This document shows positions 17,782 through 26,215 of a DNA stretch of 64,000 bases, one piece after another. A program made the translations under genes and the position numbers. Where the stretch lies: assembly GCA_048814795.1 (NCBI GenBank), contig CP184673.1:1364001-1428000 (forward strand), in the 5' to 3' direction. Position 1 is the stretch's first letter; every line of letters starts with the position of its first letter. This DNA comes from Thermatribacter sp048814795. GTDB taxonomy: Bacteria > Atribacterota > Atribacteria > Atribacterales > Thermatribacteraceae. Below the pieces are notes generated by a model. The model saw only the letters and a program-made list of their open reading frames with translations. It was not told the DNA's origin and did not search any database.

Positions 17782-18936
17782 TTAGTAAAACTCCGAAGAA
17801 ACCATTTTCCCGTGTTTACGGAGCTCTTCTTCAAGTTCTTCAAGGATTCGCACTTTCAGGGAAAGCTCTCCAGATAGCTTGGGGTTTTGGTGAGCAGGAT
17901 TAATAGCTCTTCCCCCTATAATTTTTACCTCATCGGCCTCGCACAGAAGCAGATAAAGACGGCTGGCTCCATCCTTCTGGAAGGCAAGCTTCTCGGGATC
18001 TACATTTTCTTTGAAAAACTTTAACACTTGAGAAAGGGTCAACACTCCTTCGGTAACCAGGTCTATTCCTTCCAGAATCCCTATCGGAGGAATTTCTGGG
18101 TTTAACGATTCGAGGTCTACTCTGATTTCTTTGCCCAGGAAGCGGGAAACGATGTTCCCGGTGGTTCCTCCACATACTACTTTTTTGCCTGGATAGTTGA
18201 CGAACTTCTGGAATACCATTGCATCAGATTTAGAATCTTCTGGGGGACCAGCCCAGAGAACTACTCGATTTGACAGGCGGATTTTAGCAACCACGCAGGT
18301 GGCGTCATCTCCTGGCTTTCCATCGTAGAGTTTTAAGGTGGTATCTATAACTTTCCGGGCGAGAGAGCAAGCGCTCAGATGCGGGTTAACAGTTACCTCT
18401 AAAAAAGAGGCAATTTTTTCCCATTGCCAGCCCAGATTCCATTTTCCACCAATTCCCGCGTGTACCACACCGTCACTAATCCCAATTATCCAGTCACCTT
18501 TTTGGAGGCGAAAGTTGGCTTCCTGGACGGTCATCTTTCCGATTTTTCTTTCTGTGCGTTCAATATGCATGAGCCTCCCGTTTCTGAGCCAGAAGACTTC
18601 AGGATTGTCAAATTCGACAAGGTGAGTATCACCATTTTTTTTAATATGCAAAATCGAGAAAGTACTATAGGCTATTTTACGAACCTTGCATACGGGAAGG
18701 GTGTCGGCCAGAGTCTGCATTACCTCTTCAAGAGGCGTTTTTTCGTAAAGCATAGTTAAAATGATTTTTGAAGTAAGGGTGGACAGAATGCTTGCTTTTA
18801 CTCCACTTCCCAGTCCGTCTGACCAAACTATTATTGTTGATTCAGGGCTTTTGTGATAAGCAATACTGTCACCGCATAGTTCCTCTCCATGTTTAGGTAT
18901 TTGTGCTGATCCTATTTCGACGAAAAGTTCTTCCAC
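17782..18936 (-). CDS. SpoIIE-type PP2C serine phosphatase of the hydrogenase operon
   Basis: This 384-residue cytoplasmic protein has the PP2C/SpoIIE fold: GDSIAYH, WSDGLGSGVKAS (metal Asp and Gly), GISDGVVHAGIGG and GDDATCVVAKI. The last ~150 residues form an extra domain with PGKKVVCGGTTGNI, which I do not recognise in detail. It begins with GTG sharing one base with the hydS stop codon. Such phosphatases recur beside PAS-type sensory [FeFe] hydrogenases; a role in passing an H2 or redox signal to a phosphoprotein is inferred. Neither the substrate protein nor a matching kinase is visible in the window. Confidence 0.88.
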   Translation of the reverse strand: MEELFVEIGSAQIPKHGEELCGDSIAYHKSPESTIIVWSDGLGSGVKASILSTLTSKIILTMLYEKTPLEEVMQTLADTLPVCKVRKIAYSTFSILHIKKNGDTHLVEFDNPEVFWLRNGRLMHIERTERKIGKMTVQEANFRLQKGDWIIGISDGVVHAGIGGKWNLGWQWEKIASFLEVTVNPHLSACSLARKVIDTTLKLYDGKPGDDATCVVAKIRLSNRVVLWAGPPEDSKSDAMVFQKFVNYPGKKVVCGGTTGNIVSRFLGKEIRVDLESLNPEIPPIGILEGIDLVTEGVLTLSQVLKFFKENVDPEKLAFQKDGASRLYLLLCEADEVKIIGGRAINPAHQNPKLSGELSLKVRILEELEEELRKHGKMVSSEFY

Positions 18937-20657
18937 TACTCTGCAGACTCTCCTTTTAGGATTTTTATCAAGGCGTTGAGAAGAACCTTGGTTTCCGCTG
19001 TAGTCTCTCCAAGAAGGCTTGCAATTTCCTGGGCTACCCGCATCTGGTTGTTGATAACCTGCTGGGCTCTTTCTATGGTTTTTTCTCTAATTTCTTCCAA
19101 TTTTTTCTCCTGTTCTTTTTCACGACTCAAATCCACAATTACACTCATCAGCAACTTGGGTTTTTCCAGATAGAAAACAGAAACCCTCGCGTAAAGGTCT
19201 TCATGTTGGGGGAAATAAAATTCTCTGGTCACCGCTCTATGGGTGCGCAATGCTTCTGCAAAAATAGAAGGATCCATGAAAGCATCTATTCTTTTGCCAA
19301 TCACCAGCTTCCCTTCGAGGTGGAACATTTTCCGAAAAGCAGGATTAACCTCCATTATTCTTAAATTATCATCAAGGAGTACTATCCCATTAGGGGTTAC
19401 GCTCATTAAAAAACTTGAAAATGATTCTGCTTTCGCTCGCATAAAGGGGATACACATTTCGGCTTCAGCCATGCCCTGGTATACGGCTATTGCTTTTTCG
19501 CGACAGGTGTTATATCCACAGGCTCCACAGTTTAGTTCGTCTTTTGGGGAAAACTTGCCGGTTAGGGAAAGAATCTTTTTTATTTCCTCTTCCGGAGGGA
19601 TGGGACGCGGGATAATTCTCTCTTTAAAGACCCTGCGCAGATTGGGTAAACTTTGGGGATTTTTTGGGTCGTTGTTGCTAGTGCCTACCAGCGTTTGTTT
19701 GGCAAAATCGATCACCTTTCTACGCCTTTCTACCAGAGAAAGACCGGATTCCAGCATTGGTCCGTCTATGCATCCTCCTTCACAAGACATCATTTCGATT
19801 AGCCTTAGCCCTGGGCTTTTTCTCTCAAATTCCTCCAGAAACCTTTTTGCCCGGTCAATGCCGGTTATAACTATCTTTTCCACGGAGAGAAGATCTGTTT
19901 CCAGTAATGCTGATTTCAATAGCCCTCCCTCCACCGGGAAAGCCCTTGCCCAACTAACTCGAGAATGGTTAAGAGGCTCTTCTGGTAGAGAGACCAGGTC
20001 TATTTTTTCTTTTTGTAACCATTCTTTAAGTTCCTGGAAAGTGAGTACTACATCTACTTCTCCAAGTACCTCTTCCTCTTCGGCCTCTGCTTTTTTGGCA
20101 ACACAGGGTCCAATGAACACTACTCCTATTTCTTGTGGTTGGTGTTCCTTTCTGAGCATCCTGGCGTGAGCAATCATTGGAGAGACTACCGGTGCCAGAT
20201 AGCTGATGTATTGGGGGTAGTAGGTATAAATTAAAGCGTTGATTGCAGGGCAGGAGCTGGAGATAAGAGGGCCTTCCTTTTCTTTTAGCAAAAAAGCATG
20301 TTCCAGGGCTACCCATTCTGCTCCTTCTGCTGTTTCGCGAATTTCTGAGAAACCCAACTTTTTCAAACCACTAATCAGTTGGTTAGGGGTTATTTCTGGA
20401 AAAGCGGCTACAAAAGAAGGAGCGAGACTTACCACCACTTTTTCTTTGTTTTCCAAAAGAGCAGCTGCTTTTTCTACGTCATTTCGAACCACCTTGGCTC
20501 CCTGGGGACAAATGTTTAAGCAACGTCCATCTTTGATGCATCGCTCATCGACTATTTCAGCATGACCCATACTTATTCTAATGGCTTTGACCGGACAATG
20601 ACGTACGCACTTGTAACAATCTCGACAGCTGGTTGCTTCTGTTTTAATCACACTCAT
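18936..20657 (-). CDS. Sensory-type (group C, HydS) [FeFe] hydrogenase with PAS domain
   Basis: This 573-residue protein combines two ferredoxin-like clusters (CRDCYKCVRHC, CIKDGRCLNIC), an H-cluster domain with divergent motifs (SSSCPAIN with Cys136, GPCVAKK with Cys185, CEGGC with Cys292/296), a [4Fe-4S] segment (NCGACGYNTC, plus Cys402) and a PAS domain (about 411-510) followed by a coiled helix. This is the layout of group C hydrogenases, regarded as H2 or redox sensors. All four H-cluster cysteines are kept, but the TSCCP and MPC contexts of catalytic enzymes are changed. It overlaps the upstream [2Fe-2S] gene by 14 bp. Confidence 0.9.
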   Translation of the reverse strand: MSVIKTEATSCRDCYKCVRHCPVKAIRISMGHAEIVDERCIKDGRCLNICPQGAKVVRNDVEKAAALLENKEKVVVSLAPSFVAAFPEITPNQLISGLKKLGFSEIRETAEGAEWVALEHAFLLKEKEGPLISSSCPAINALIYTYYPQYISYLAPVVSPMIAHARMLRKEHQPQEIGVVFIGPCVAKKAEAEEEEVLGEVDVVLTFQELKEWLQKEKIDLVSLPEEPLNHSRVSWARAFPVEGGLLKSALLETDLLSVEKIVITGIDRAKRFLEEFERKSPGLRLIEMMSCEGGCIDGPMLESGLSLVERRRKVIDFAKQTLVGTSNNDPKNPQSLPNLRRVFKERIIPRPIPPEEEIKKILSLTGKFSPKDELNCGACGYNTCREKAIAVYQGMAEAEMCIPFMRAKAESFSSFLMSVTPNGIVLLDDNLRIMEVNPAFRKMFHLEGKLVIGKRIDAFMDPSIFAEALRTHRAVTREFYFPQHEDLYARVSVFYLEKPKLLMSVIVDLSREKEQEKKLEEIREKTIERAQQVINNQMRVAQEIASLLGETTAETKVLLNALIKILKGESAE

Positions 20658-20907
20658 TTTGGATTTCCTTCAGTACTTTTTCTTTAAAAACTTCCTCAAA
20701 ATTGGAGGGCAAGACACCACTTAGCGTTTCTCCATTTATAATTACCGTTACACCCTGTTCGCTGCACTTTCCACAACAGAAAGTTCCCTTTAGTTCCACC
20801 TTTTCTTCAAGCTGGTGGACTTTGATAAGCTCCTGGCATATTTTGATGATTTCGTAAGCTCCCTTAAGGTGACAGGAGCTTCCTACACAAACAAAAATCG
20901 TGAACAT
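20644..20907 (-). CDS. Small thioredoxin-like [2Fe-2S] protein
   Basis: This 87-residue stand-alone thioredoxin-fold ferredoxin has FVCVGSSCHLKGAYEI and CCGKCSEQGV, the same domain that is fused to the HydA C-terminus and HydB N-terminus. The ATG at 20907 follows AAGGAGCGTGAAA; six codons of the longer frame are rejected. It is the first gene of the hydrogenase operon and probably shuttles electrons to or from HydS, although this is inferred from position only. Confidence 0.86.
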   Translation of the reverse strand: MFTIFVCVGSSCHLKGAYEIIKICQELIKVHQLEEKVELKGTFCCGKCSEQGVTVIINGETLSGVLPSNFEEVFKEKVLKEIQNECD

Positions 20908-20979
20908 TTTCACGCTCCTTGACAAAAATAAACAATGTATTCATCTCCTCAGATCTTTAAACAAAACACACGGCTTTAA

Positions 20980-21008
20980 ATTTTATCAACCTGGTAGGCA
21001 TTTTGCAA
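20980..21008 (-). promoter_or_regulatory. Candidate promoter of the HydS-HydABC operon
   Basis: TTGCAA (21008-21003) and TAAAAT (20985-20980) are spaced 17 nt apart on the minus strand, about 75 nt upstream of the first operon gene. The -35 box is only a 4/6 match, so activator dependence or a weak basal level is possible. Confidence 0.5.
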
Positions 21009-21022
21009 GTCTTACAGCTTTT

Positions 21023-21661
21023 TTAAGGAACCCTGGGCAACCACACTTCTTCCTGCTGAGGCAGGCTTTCTCTGGTCACCTCCAAAGTAGAAGTTTCAAA
21101 ATGGCGCACTCTGGTGAACAGTTTTAAGAAGGGATCAACTGAATTAAGTTCAAAGCTGAGATAGGGGGTTTTATAGTGCATAGGTACTATTACCCGGGGG
21201 TTAATTTGTTTGACCAGCTGGTATGCCCTGTTATGGTCAATGGTATAAATTCCGCCTACCGGGATAAGAACAACGTCCGCTGGTTTCCATGCTTCTATTT
21301 CTTTGGGGGATGGTAGATCTCCTAAGTCACCAAGGTGTAGAAGAGCTAAATCCTCTGCTTCTACTCTGTACACCAGGTTTTCGCCTCTTTTTCGTCCCTT
21401 CTCTTCGTCGTGAAAGGTTGGGAAAGCCGAAATATTGACCCCATCGTATTTTATGTTTCCGCTTTGATTTACTATGCGAGGATTCCCCTTAATCAGAGAA
21501 ACATTGTTGTGGTCGTAATGATTGTGACTCACGCAAACAAGATCAGCGGTAACTTCAGGAAGAGGATAACCAACACTGCTGTCGAAGGGGTCAAAAGCTA
21601 TACGAATTCCATTTACGGTTTCTACCAGGAAAAAGGCATGGCCAAACCAGGTAATTTTCAT
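21023..21661 (-). CDS. MBL-fold metal-dependent hydrolase (UlaG-like)
   Basis: This 212-residue metallo-beta-lactamase-fold protein has the metal motif SHNHYDHNN, then HLGDLG, PVGGIYTID and the late PMHYKTP histidine. The layout matches small UlaG-like hydrolases often annotated only as metal-dependent hydrolases. The start ATG has GAGGTGAAAAAGG. It follows the radical SAM gene at 25 nt and so looks like the last gene of the tryptophan T-box operon. The substrate is unknown. Confidence 0.85.
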   Translation of the reverse strand: MKITWFGHAFFLVETVNGIRIAFDPFDSSVGYPLPEVTADLVCVSHNHYDHNNVSLIKGNPRIVNQSGNIKYDGVNISAFPTFHDEEKGRKRGENLVYRVEAEDLALLHLGDLGDLPSPKEIEAWKPADVVLIPVGGIYTIDHNRAYQLVKQINPRVIVPMHYKTPYLSFELNSVDPFLKLFTRVRHFETSTLEVTRESLPQQEEVWLPRVP

Positions 21662-21686
21662 CCTTTTTCACCTCCTCGGTTTTATA

Positions 21687-23021
21687 TTATAACGGTTTGG
21701 AGCACAGTTTTTGCAGTTCGGTGTAAAGTTCGTTTTGGCCACTGTAGTAGAGGTAGGCTATCTTGTTGTGGAGTAATGGTTCATTCTTTATTTCTGGATA
21801 GACTTTGACGAGTTTTTCAAAATCTTTACTTCCCGGTACAGGAGAGTACAGAGCAATGCGAGGACGCAAGCCCATTTTTTTTACATATTCTACTGAGAAT
21901 AAATAGTCTTCAGTAGAAGAACCAGGAAACCCAAAGAGCAAGTATACCTCGATTTCTTGGGGAGAGAAACCAGCTTCTTGTAGTGAGGCAACTGCGTTTT
22001 CGAAAGTTAGATTATCAACTTTGCTGCCCGTTGCTCTTTGGATTTCTGGTGAAGCTGTTTCCAGAGCTATCCTCAGGGTCTTGAAGTTGGCTCTATACAT
22101 CATTCTGGCAATTTCAGGTTTCAGAAAACGGGCATGTATACCGTTTGGTAGGTGAAAACGTAAAGGTGGGTCTAATTTGATTATTCCTTCAAGAAGCTGT
22201 AAAAAACTTTCTTGAGCTCGAAAAAGAAGAGCATCGTCGTAAAACGCAAAGTCTTTGACCCCGAAAGAGTGATAAAGGGTTTGAATTTCCTCTATGACTA
22301 AGGTGGGGTTTCTTCTTAAGAAAAAGGGCCAAAGGGCGCTTGAGGCACAATAACTGCAGCAGAAAGGACACCCTACCGAGGTTAAAATAACACCGTAGGA
22401 AAGCCTTTCATAAAGTGAGTATAGGGGCGGTACGGATAAAAATTCTTCAACAGTGCTAATTTGGGGATCTTTCCCCAGAACAATGCCTATTTCCTTTAAC
22501 ACTTTTACAGGGTCAGCGGAAGAAATAATTGCATCAAATCCCCACTGTTTTGAATGCCCTGGACAGAGAGAAGGATAAATGCCCCCCAGCACTACCTGGC
22601 AGGAGGGCCAAATTTCTTTGATGACCTCTTTTAGAAACACTGCTCCTGGATACCAGTAGGTCATTCCACAGGTTATGAGTGCAACGTCAAAGGGCTTTCG
22701 CTGGAAAAGGTCTTCTTTAACTTTTGACAGGGGTATCCCGAATCTTCCGAAGTGACGAGGGATCTCCTTTAAAGGGTCTGGGCGGGGCAAGACTTCCTTG
22801 TAGTATCCACCACAGCCAAATTCGCGCAAACGCCTGGGTCCTTTATTACTTACTTCAGGCATTCCGGGGTGATTACGATCCAGGCAATCCAAAAGTTCAA
22901 CTTCGAAACCCAGTTTTTTAAGGTGCGAGGCAATAAAAAGAAGCCCCAGGGGTTTCATCCAGAGATCATAAGCTGTGAAGTCATAAATCCAGGGGTTTGC
23001 AATGAGAACTCTCTTTTGCAT
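21687..23021 (-). CDS. Radical SAM protein with B12-binding-like N-terminal domain
   Basis: Residues 1-~170 look like a cobalamin-binding-type Rossmann domain (PLGLLFIASHLKKLGFEVELLDC; VVLGGIYPSL). Residues ~195-400 are a radical SAM barrel with the cluster motif CPFCCSYC (C-x3-C-x2-C). The classic DxHxxG histidine is not evident, so cobalamin binding may be lost. The 444-residue enzyme is of unknown reaction. It sits downstream of trpB2, which makes a tryptophan- or indole-related role conceivable but unproven. The only Shine-Dalgarno is upstream of a hairpin (see the site at 23029). Confidence 0.82.
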   Translation of the reverse strand: MQKRVLIANPWIYDFTAYDLWMKPLGLLFIASHLKKLGFEVELLDCLDRNHPGMPEVSNKGPRRLREFGCGGYYKEVLPRPDPLKEIPRHFGRFGIPLSKVKEDLFQRKPFDVALITCGMTYWYPGAVFLKEVIKEIWPSCQVVLGGIYPSLCPGHSKQWGFDAIISSADPVKVLKEIGIVLGKDPQISTVEEFLSVPPLYSLYERLSYGVILTSVGCPFCCSYCASSALWPFFLRRNPTLVIEEIQTLYHSFGVKDFAFYDDALLFRAQESFLQLLEGIIKLDPPLRFHLPNGIHARFLKPEIARMMYRANFKTLRIALETASPEIQRATGSKVDNLTFENAVASLQEAGFSPQEIEVYLLFGFPGSSTEDYLFSVEYVKKMGLRPRIALYSPVPGSKDFEKLVKVYPEIKNEPLLHNKIAYLYYSGQNELYTELQKLCSKPL

Positions 23022-23028
23022 TTCAACG

Positions 23029-23051
23029 GGTCCAGGGCTGAGCCCCGGACC
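23029..23051 (-). promoter_or_regulatory. Hairpin between trpB2 and the radical SAM gene, separating GGAGG from its ATG
   Basis: On the minus strand GGTCCGGGGC and GCCCTGGACC form a 10-bp stem (one G-T pair) with a TCA loop. The only good Shine-Dalgarno for the radical SAM gene, GAGGAGG, sits at the 5' foot of this stem and the ATG comes 9 nt after the 8-bp core stem. There is no T run, so it is not a normal terminator. Folding would bring the ribosome binding site to a near-ideal distance. Confidence 0.6.
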
Positions 23052-23062
23052 TCCTCATTAAT

Positions 23063-24376
23063 TTATTCGGACACGTCAGGGAGTCCCTCGTTCAGGAATT
23101 TATCATAAGCTCCCAGATCTAAAAAGCCGTGGCCGCTAAGATTAAAGAGAATTACTTTTTCCTCCCCTTTTTCCGCACATTTTTTAGCTTCTTCAATGCA
23201 AGCTTTAACCGCATGAGCGCTTTCTGGTGCTACAACGATGCCTTCAGTTCTTGCAAAAAGCAAAGCTGCTTCAAATACTTCACTCTGGTGATAGGCCTGG
23301 GCTTCAATGTATCCTGCATCATAAAGAAGGCTTATGATGGGGGCCATACCGTGATAACGTAGTCCTCCGGCATGAATGGCAGGAGGAATGAAATCGTGCC
23401 CCAAAGTATGCATTTTCAGGAGGGGGGTGTTTTTGGCTACGTCTCCGTAATCGTAATCATATTTACCCTTGAGTAGTGATGAACAGGCTACAGGCTCAAC
23501 TGCAATGGCTCTGAAGTTTTTAGACCCTTTCAGTTTATCTCGCATGAAGGGGAATAGGATTCCTCCAAAGTTACTTCCTCCACCTACACAACCGATAACT
23601 ATGTCTGGGAAAGATTCCCCTGCTTTTTCGAGCTGCAGTCGAGCTTCTTCACCGATGATGGTTTGGTGCAACAAAACGTGGTTTAAAACGCTCCCTAAGC
23701 TGTATTTTGAATGAGGGGTGTTAACTGCATCTTCAATGGCTTCACTTATGGCTATACCCAGACTACCCAGAGAATTGGGGTCTTTGGCCAAAATGTCTCT
23801 TCCTGCGTTAGTGCGTTCGCTGGGGCTGGGAAATACACTGGCTCCCCAGGTTTGCATAAGGACTCTACGGTAAGGTTTTTGCTCGTAGCTTACTTTAACC
23901 ATATATACCGTACATTCTATGCCAAAGAACTGGCAGGCCATAGCCAGTGCCGAGCCCCACTGTCCGGCTCCGGTTTCAGTGGTTAACCTTTTGGTACCGT
24001 CTTTTTTGTTGTAATAGGCCTGAGCTACAGCAGTATTAGGTTTGTGGCTTCCCGCGGGACTTACTCCTTCGTACTTGTAGTAAATACGGGCAGAAGTTTG
24101 AAGTGCTTTTTCAAGCCGCAAAGCTCGGATTAAGGGAGTAGGTCTCCACAGGCGGTAAATATCAAGTACTTCTCCTGGAATGTCGATAAAGCTTTCATTG
24201 CTAACTTCTTGGGCAATAAGGCTTGGCGGAAAAATAGGTTCAAGATCTTGCGGTTTCACTGGTTGTTTGGTTAGGGGGTGTAATGGAGGATCCAGGGGAC
24301 GAGGAAGGTCTGGCAGGATGTTGTACCATACGGTGGGCATTTCGGATTTTTTGAGCATAATGTGGTTTTCTATCAT
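23063..24376 (-). CDS. trpB: TrpB2-type tryptophan synthase beta chain
   Basis: This PLP enzyme condenses indole with serine to tryptophan. The 437-residue protein has the long N-terminus and KYEGVSPAGSHKPNTA of the TrpB2 branch (PLP lysine in SHK), TETGAGQWGSALA and the phosphate-binding GCVGGGSNFGG. The ATG at 24376 follows AAGGAGGACGAACC; 27 extra in-frame codons are rejected. No trpA is nearby, which agrees with TrpB2 proteins often using free indole. It is co-transcribed with a tryptophan-type ABC transporter under a T-box. Confidence 0.94.
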   Translation of the reverse strand: MIENHIMLKKSEMPTVWYNILPDLPRPLDPPLHPLTKQPVKPQDLEPIFPPSLIAQEVSNESFIDIPGEVLDIYRLWRPTPLIRALRLEKALQTSARIYYKYEGVSPAGSHKPNTAVAQAYYNKKDGTKRLTTETGAGQWGSALAMACQFFGIECTVYMVKVSYEQKPYRRVLMQTWGASVFPSPSERTNAGRDILAKDPNSLGSLGIAISEAIEDAVNTPHSKYSLGSVLNHVLLHQTIIGEEARLQLEKAGESFPDIVIGCVGGGSNFGGILFPFMRDKLKGSKNFRAIAVEPVACSSLLKGKYDYDYGDVAKNTPLLKMHTLGHDFIPPAIHAGGLRYHGMAPIISLLYDAGYIEAQAYHQSEVFEAALLFARTEGIVVAPESAHAVKACIEEAKKCAEKGEEKVILFNLSGHGFLDLGAYDKFLNEGLPDVSE

Positions 24377-24437
24377 GGTTCGTCCTCCTTCTTGATTAAT
24401 ACTTTTATTCTCTTTTGAGAAAAATTGCCTGGAAAAA

Positions 24438-25244
24438 TCATGAGGAAAGCAAAGCACGGTCTTCTGCGAAGCTTTTGTGTCGAGCTGCGCTGAAGCGCTC
24501 CAAAAGCTCGTTTACGGTAATTCTCTTTCTTTCTTCTCCAGAAATATCAAGTACTATTTCTCCTTCGTCCATCAGAATAGTTCTTGTTCCATAACGCAAG
24601 GCATCGTTCAAGTTGTGGGTAATCATAAGTGCGGTTAAGCCGTTTTCGGAGATGAGAGAGTTGGTAAGGTTCATTATTTTTTCTCCTGTTTTGGGATCTA
24701 AATTAGCGGTATGCTCGTCGAGAAGCAATATTTTAGGGTTACCCATAGTAGCCATCAACAGTGCAAGTGCCTGGCGTTGACCGCCAGATAGCAACCCTAC
24801 TCGATCCCCGAGGCGTTTTTCGAGTCCAAGGCCAACCTCAGCTAACTTTTCCCGGAAATACCTGCGCATTTTGTCTTTGATGGCCATACGTAACCCCTTT
24901 TTCTTGCTCTTAAGGTAAGCAATAGCCAGGTTTTCTTCTATGGTTAGAGAGGCTGCAGTTCCCCGAAAGGTATCCTGGAAAACTCTTCCCAGAAAGTGTG
25001 CTCTTTTGTAAGCGGGGAGGTAGGTAACATCTTTTCCGTCAATCAGTATTTTTCCAGTGTCTGGCAAATAGGTACCGCTTATAAGATTGAGAAGAGTTGT
25101 CTTTCCGGCTCCATTACTTCCCACGATAGTTATAAAGTCTCCGGGCGAAACGTAAAGATTCAGCCTGCGTATGGCCCAACGCTCATCGATGGTGCCTTTG
25201 AAGAAGTATTTATTCAGTTGTTTGAGTTCCAGTATTGGTCTCAT
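24438..25244 (-). CDS. ABC transporter ATP-binding protein (TrpZ-like)
   Basis: This 268-residue ABC ATPase has Walker A GSNGAGKTT, signature LSGGQRQALALLMATM and Walker B ILLLDEHTANLDP. The signature runs into LALL rather than the usual LARAL, typical of the uncharacterised transport-system family (COG1101) that contains TrpZ. With the permease and binding protein it makes a complete importer, with tryptophan or a close relative as the likely cargo given the T-box. Confidence 0.9.
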   Translation of the reverse strand: MRPILELKQLNKYFFKGTIDERWAIRRLNLYVSPGDFITIVGSNGAGKTTLLNLISGTYLPDTGKILIDGKDVTYLPAYKRAHFLGRVFQDTFRGTAASLTIEENLAIAYLKSKKKGLRMAIKDKMRRYFREKLAEVGLGLEKRLGDRVGLLSGGQRQALALLMATMGNPKILLLDEHTANLDPKTGEKIMNLTNSLISENGLTALMITHNLNDALRYGTRTILMDEGEIVLDISGEERKRITVNELLERFSAARHKSFAEDRALLSS

Positions 25245-25247
25245 TAT

Positions 25248-26147
25248 TCACCGCTCTCCGGCAAGCTTTTTCTTTAGTGCGGGAAAGGAAAGAATGACTA
25301 TGACCAGAATGCCAGTAAAGAGCTTAAGATCATAGGGTTTGAAACCAATAGTGTAGCCCCAGTTAAGAGCCACTGCCGTGGCCATTCGGTAAACAATCGA
25401 TCCTACAATGACCTGAAAAGTAAGCCAGAAAATTCTTTTTCCTCGAACGAGTACTTCTCCTACTATGACTGAAGCCAAACCCGAGACTACCATGCCTATT
25501 CCCATGTTTATGTCTACAAAACCTTGATATTGAGCAAACGTTGCTCCAGAAAGGGCTACCAGAGCGTTAGAAAGAGCTATACCTATTAACTTCATTTTAT
25601 CTGGATTTATTCCCTGGGCTTCTACGAGAGTTTCGTTATCTCCAGTGGCTCGTAGAGAAAGACCAATTTCAGTCTGAAGAAAGAGGTCTAACAGGATTTT
25701 TAAAATTACTACCAGAGCAAGCAAAAAGAAAAAACGCAAATAAACTTCAGGTATTCCCGGAAACAGGTCGCGCAAGATGGTGAAAGCTGTTCGATGTCCT
25801 AGGTTTTCCGAAAGGGAAATGTTAGGTCTTCCCATGACTCTTAGATTAATTGAATAAAGACATATCATAGTAAGAATACCAGAAAGGAGCGCGGGTATAC
25901 GCGAGAAAGTATGTAGTGTGCCTGTCAGGAGCCCAGCCAGTGCTCCGGCTAAGAGAGCGGCCAGCATTCCCGAGAAGGGGTCAAAGCCTCGAGAAATCAT
26001 GAAAGCAAAAATAGCTGCACCCAGGGGGTAACTTCCGTCAACAGTCAGGTCTGGAAAATTCAAGCACCTGAAAGTGATGAAGACTCCAAGTGCTAAGATT
26101 CCAAACAGAATACCCTCTTGCAAACTGTATAAGAAGAAAACGCCTAT
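25248..26147 (-). CDS. ABC transporter permease (TrpY-like), probable AUA start
   Basis: This multi-spanning permease of the COG4120 type (FRCLNFPDLTVDGSYPLGAA; ATGDNETLVEAQGIN; VGEVLVRGKR) partners the ATPase next to it. The first conventional start is TTG at 26123, but it lies 32 nt from the only ribosome binding site and gives a protein lacking the usual first residues. An ATA at 26147 lies 8 nt after AAGGAGG and yields the N-terminus that aligns with relatives. I therefore place the start at ATA, a very rare initiator; if this is wrong the gene is 25248-26123. About eight membrane helices are visible. Confidence 0.8.
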   Translation of the reverse strand: MGVFFLYSLQEGILFGILALGVFITFRCLNFPDLTVDGSYPLGAAIFAFMISRGFDPFSGMLAALLAGALAGLLTGTLHTFSRIPALLSGILTMICLYSINLRVMGRPNISLSENLGHRTAFTILRDLFPGIPEVYLRFFFLLALVVILKILLDLFLQTEIGLSLRATGDNETLVEAQGINPDKMKLIGIALSNALVALSGATFAQYQGFVDINMGIGMVVSGLASVIVGEVLVRGKRIFWLTFQVIVGSIVYRMATAVALNWGYTIGFKPYDLKLFTGILVIVILSFPALKKKLAGER

Positions 26148-26164
26148 CTGCTTTTCCTCCTTCG

Positions 26165-26206
26165 TTCAAAGGATGGTGCAGGAATATTCCTACACCATCC
26201 TTTGAA
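26165..26206 (-). promoter_or_regulatory. 42-nt self-complementary intercistronic hairpin (trpX-trpY)
   Basis: The region is palindromic over its full 42 nt: TTCAAAGGATGGTG at one end mirrors CACCATCCTTTGAA at the other, with AGGAATATTCCT in the centre and a single mismatch that becomes a G-U pair in RNA. It starts 9 nt after the binding-protein stop. No T run follows. Such hairpins commonly protect the 3' end of a binding-protein mRNA so that it outnumbers the permease. Confidence 0.75.
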
Positions 26207-26215
26207 TTTGGTTGT

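Noticed and set aside
19243..20169. 308-codon plus-strand open frame
   Set aside because: It lies wholly inside the HydS gene on the other strand, whose motifs are clear; the Ser/Arg-rich translation is typical of a shadow frame.
18936..20657. HydS as a second catalytic H2-producing hydrogenase
   Set aside because: The H-cluster motifs are divergent (SSSCP, GPC) and a PAS domain and phosphatase accompany it, which fits sensory group C better.
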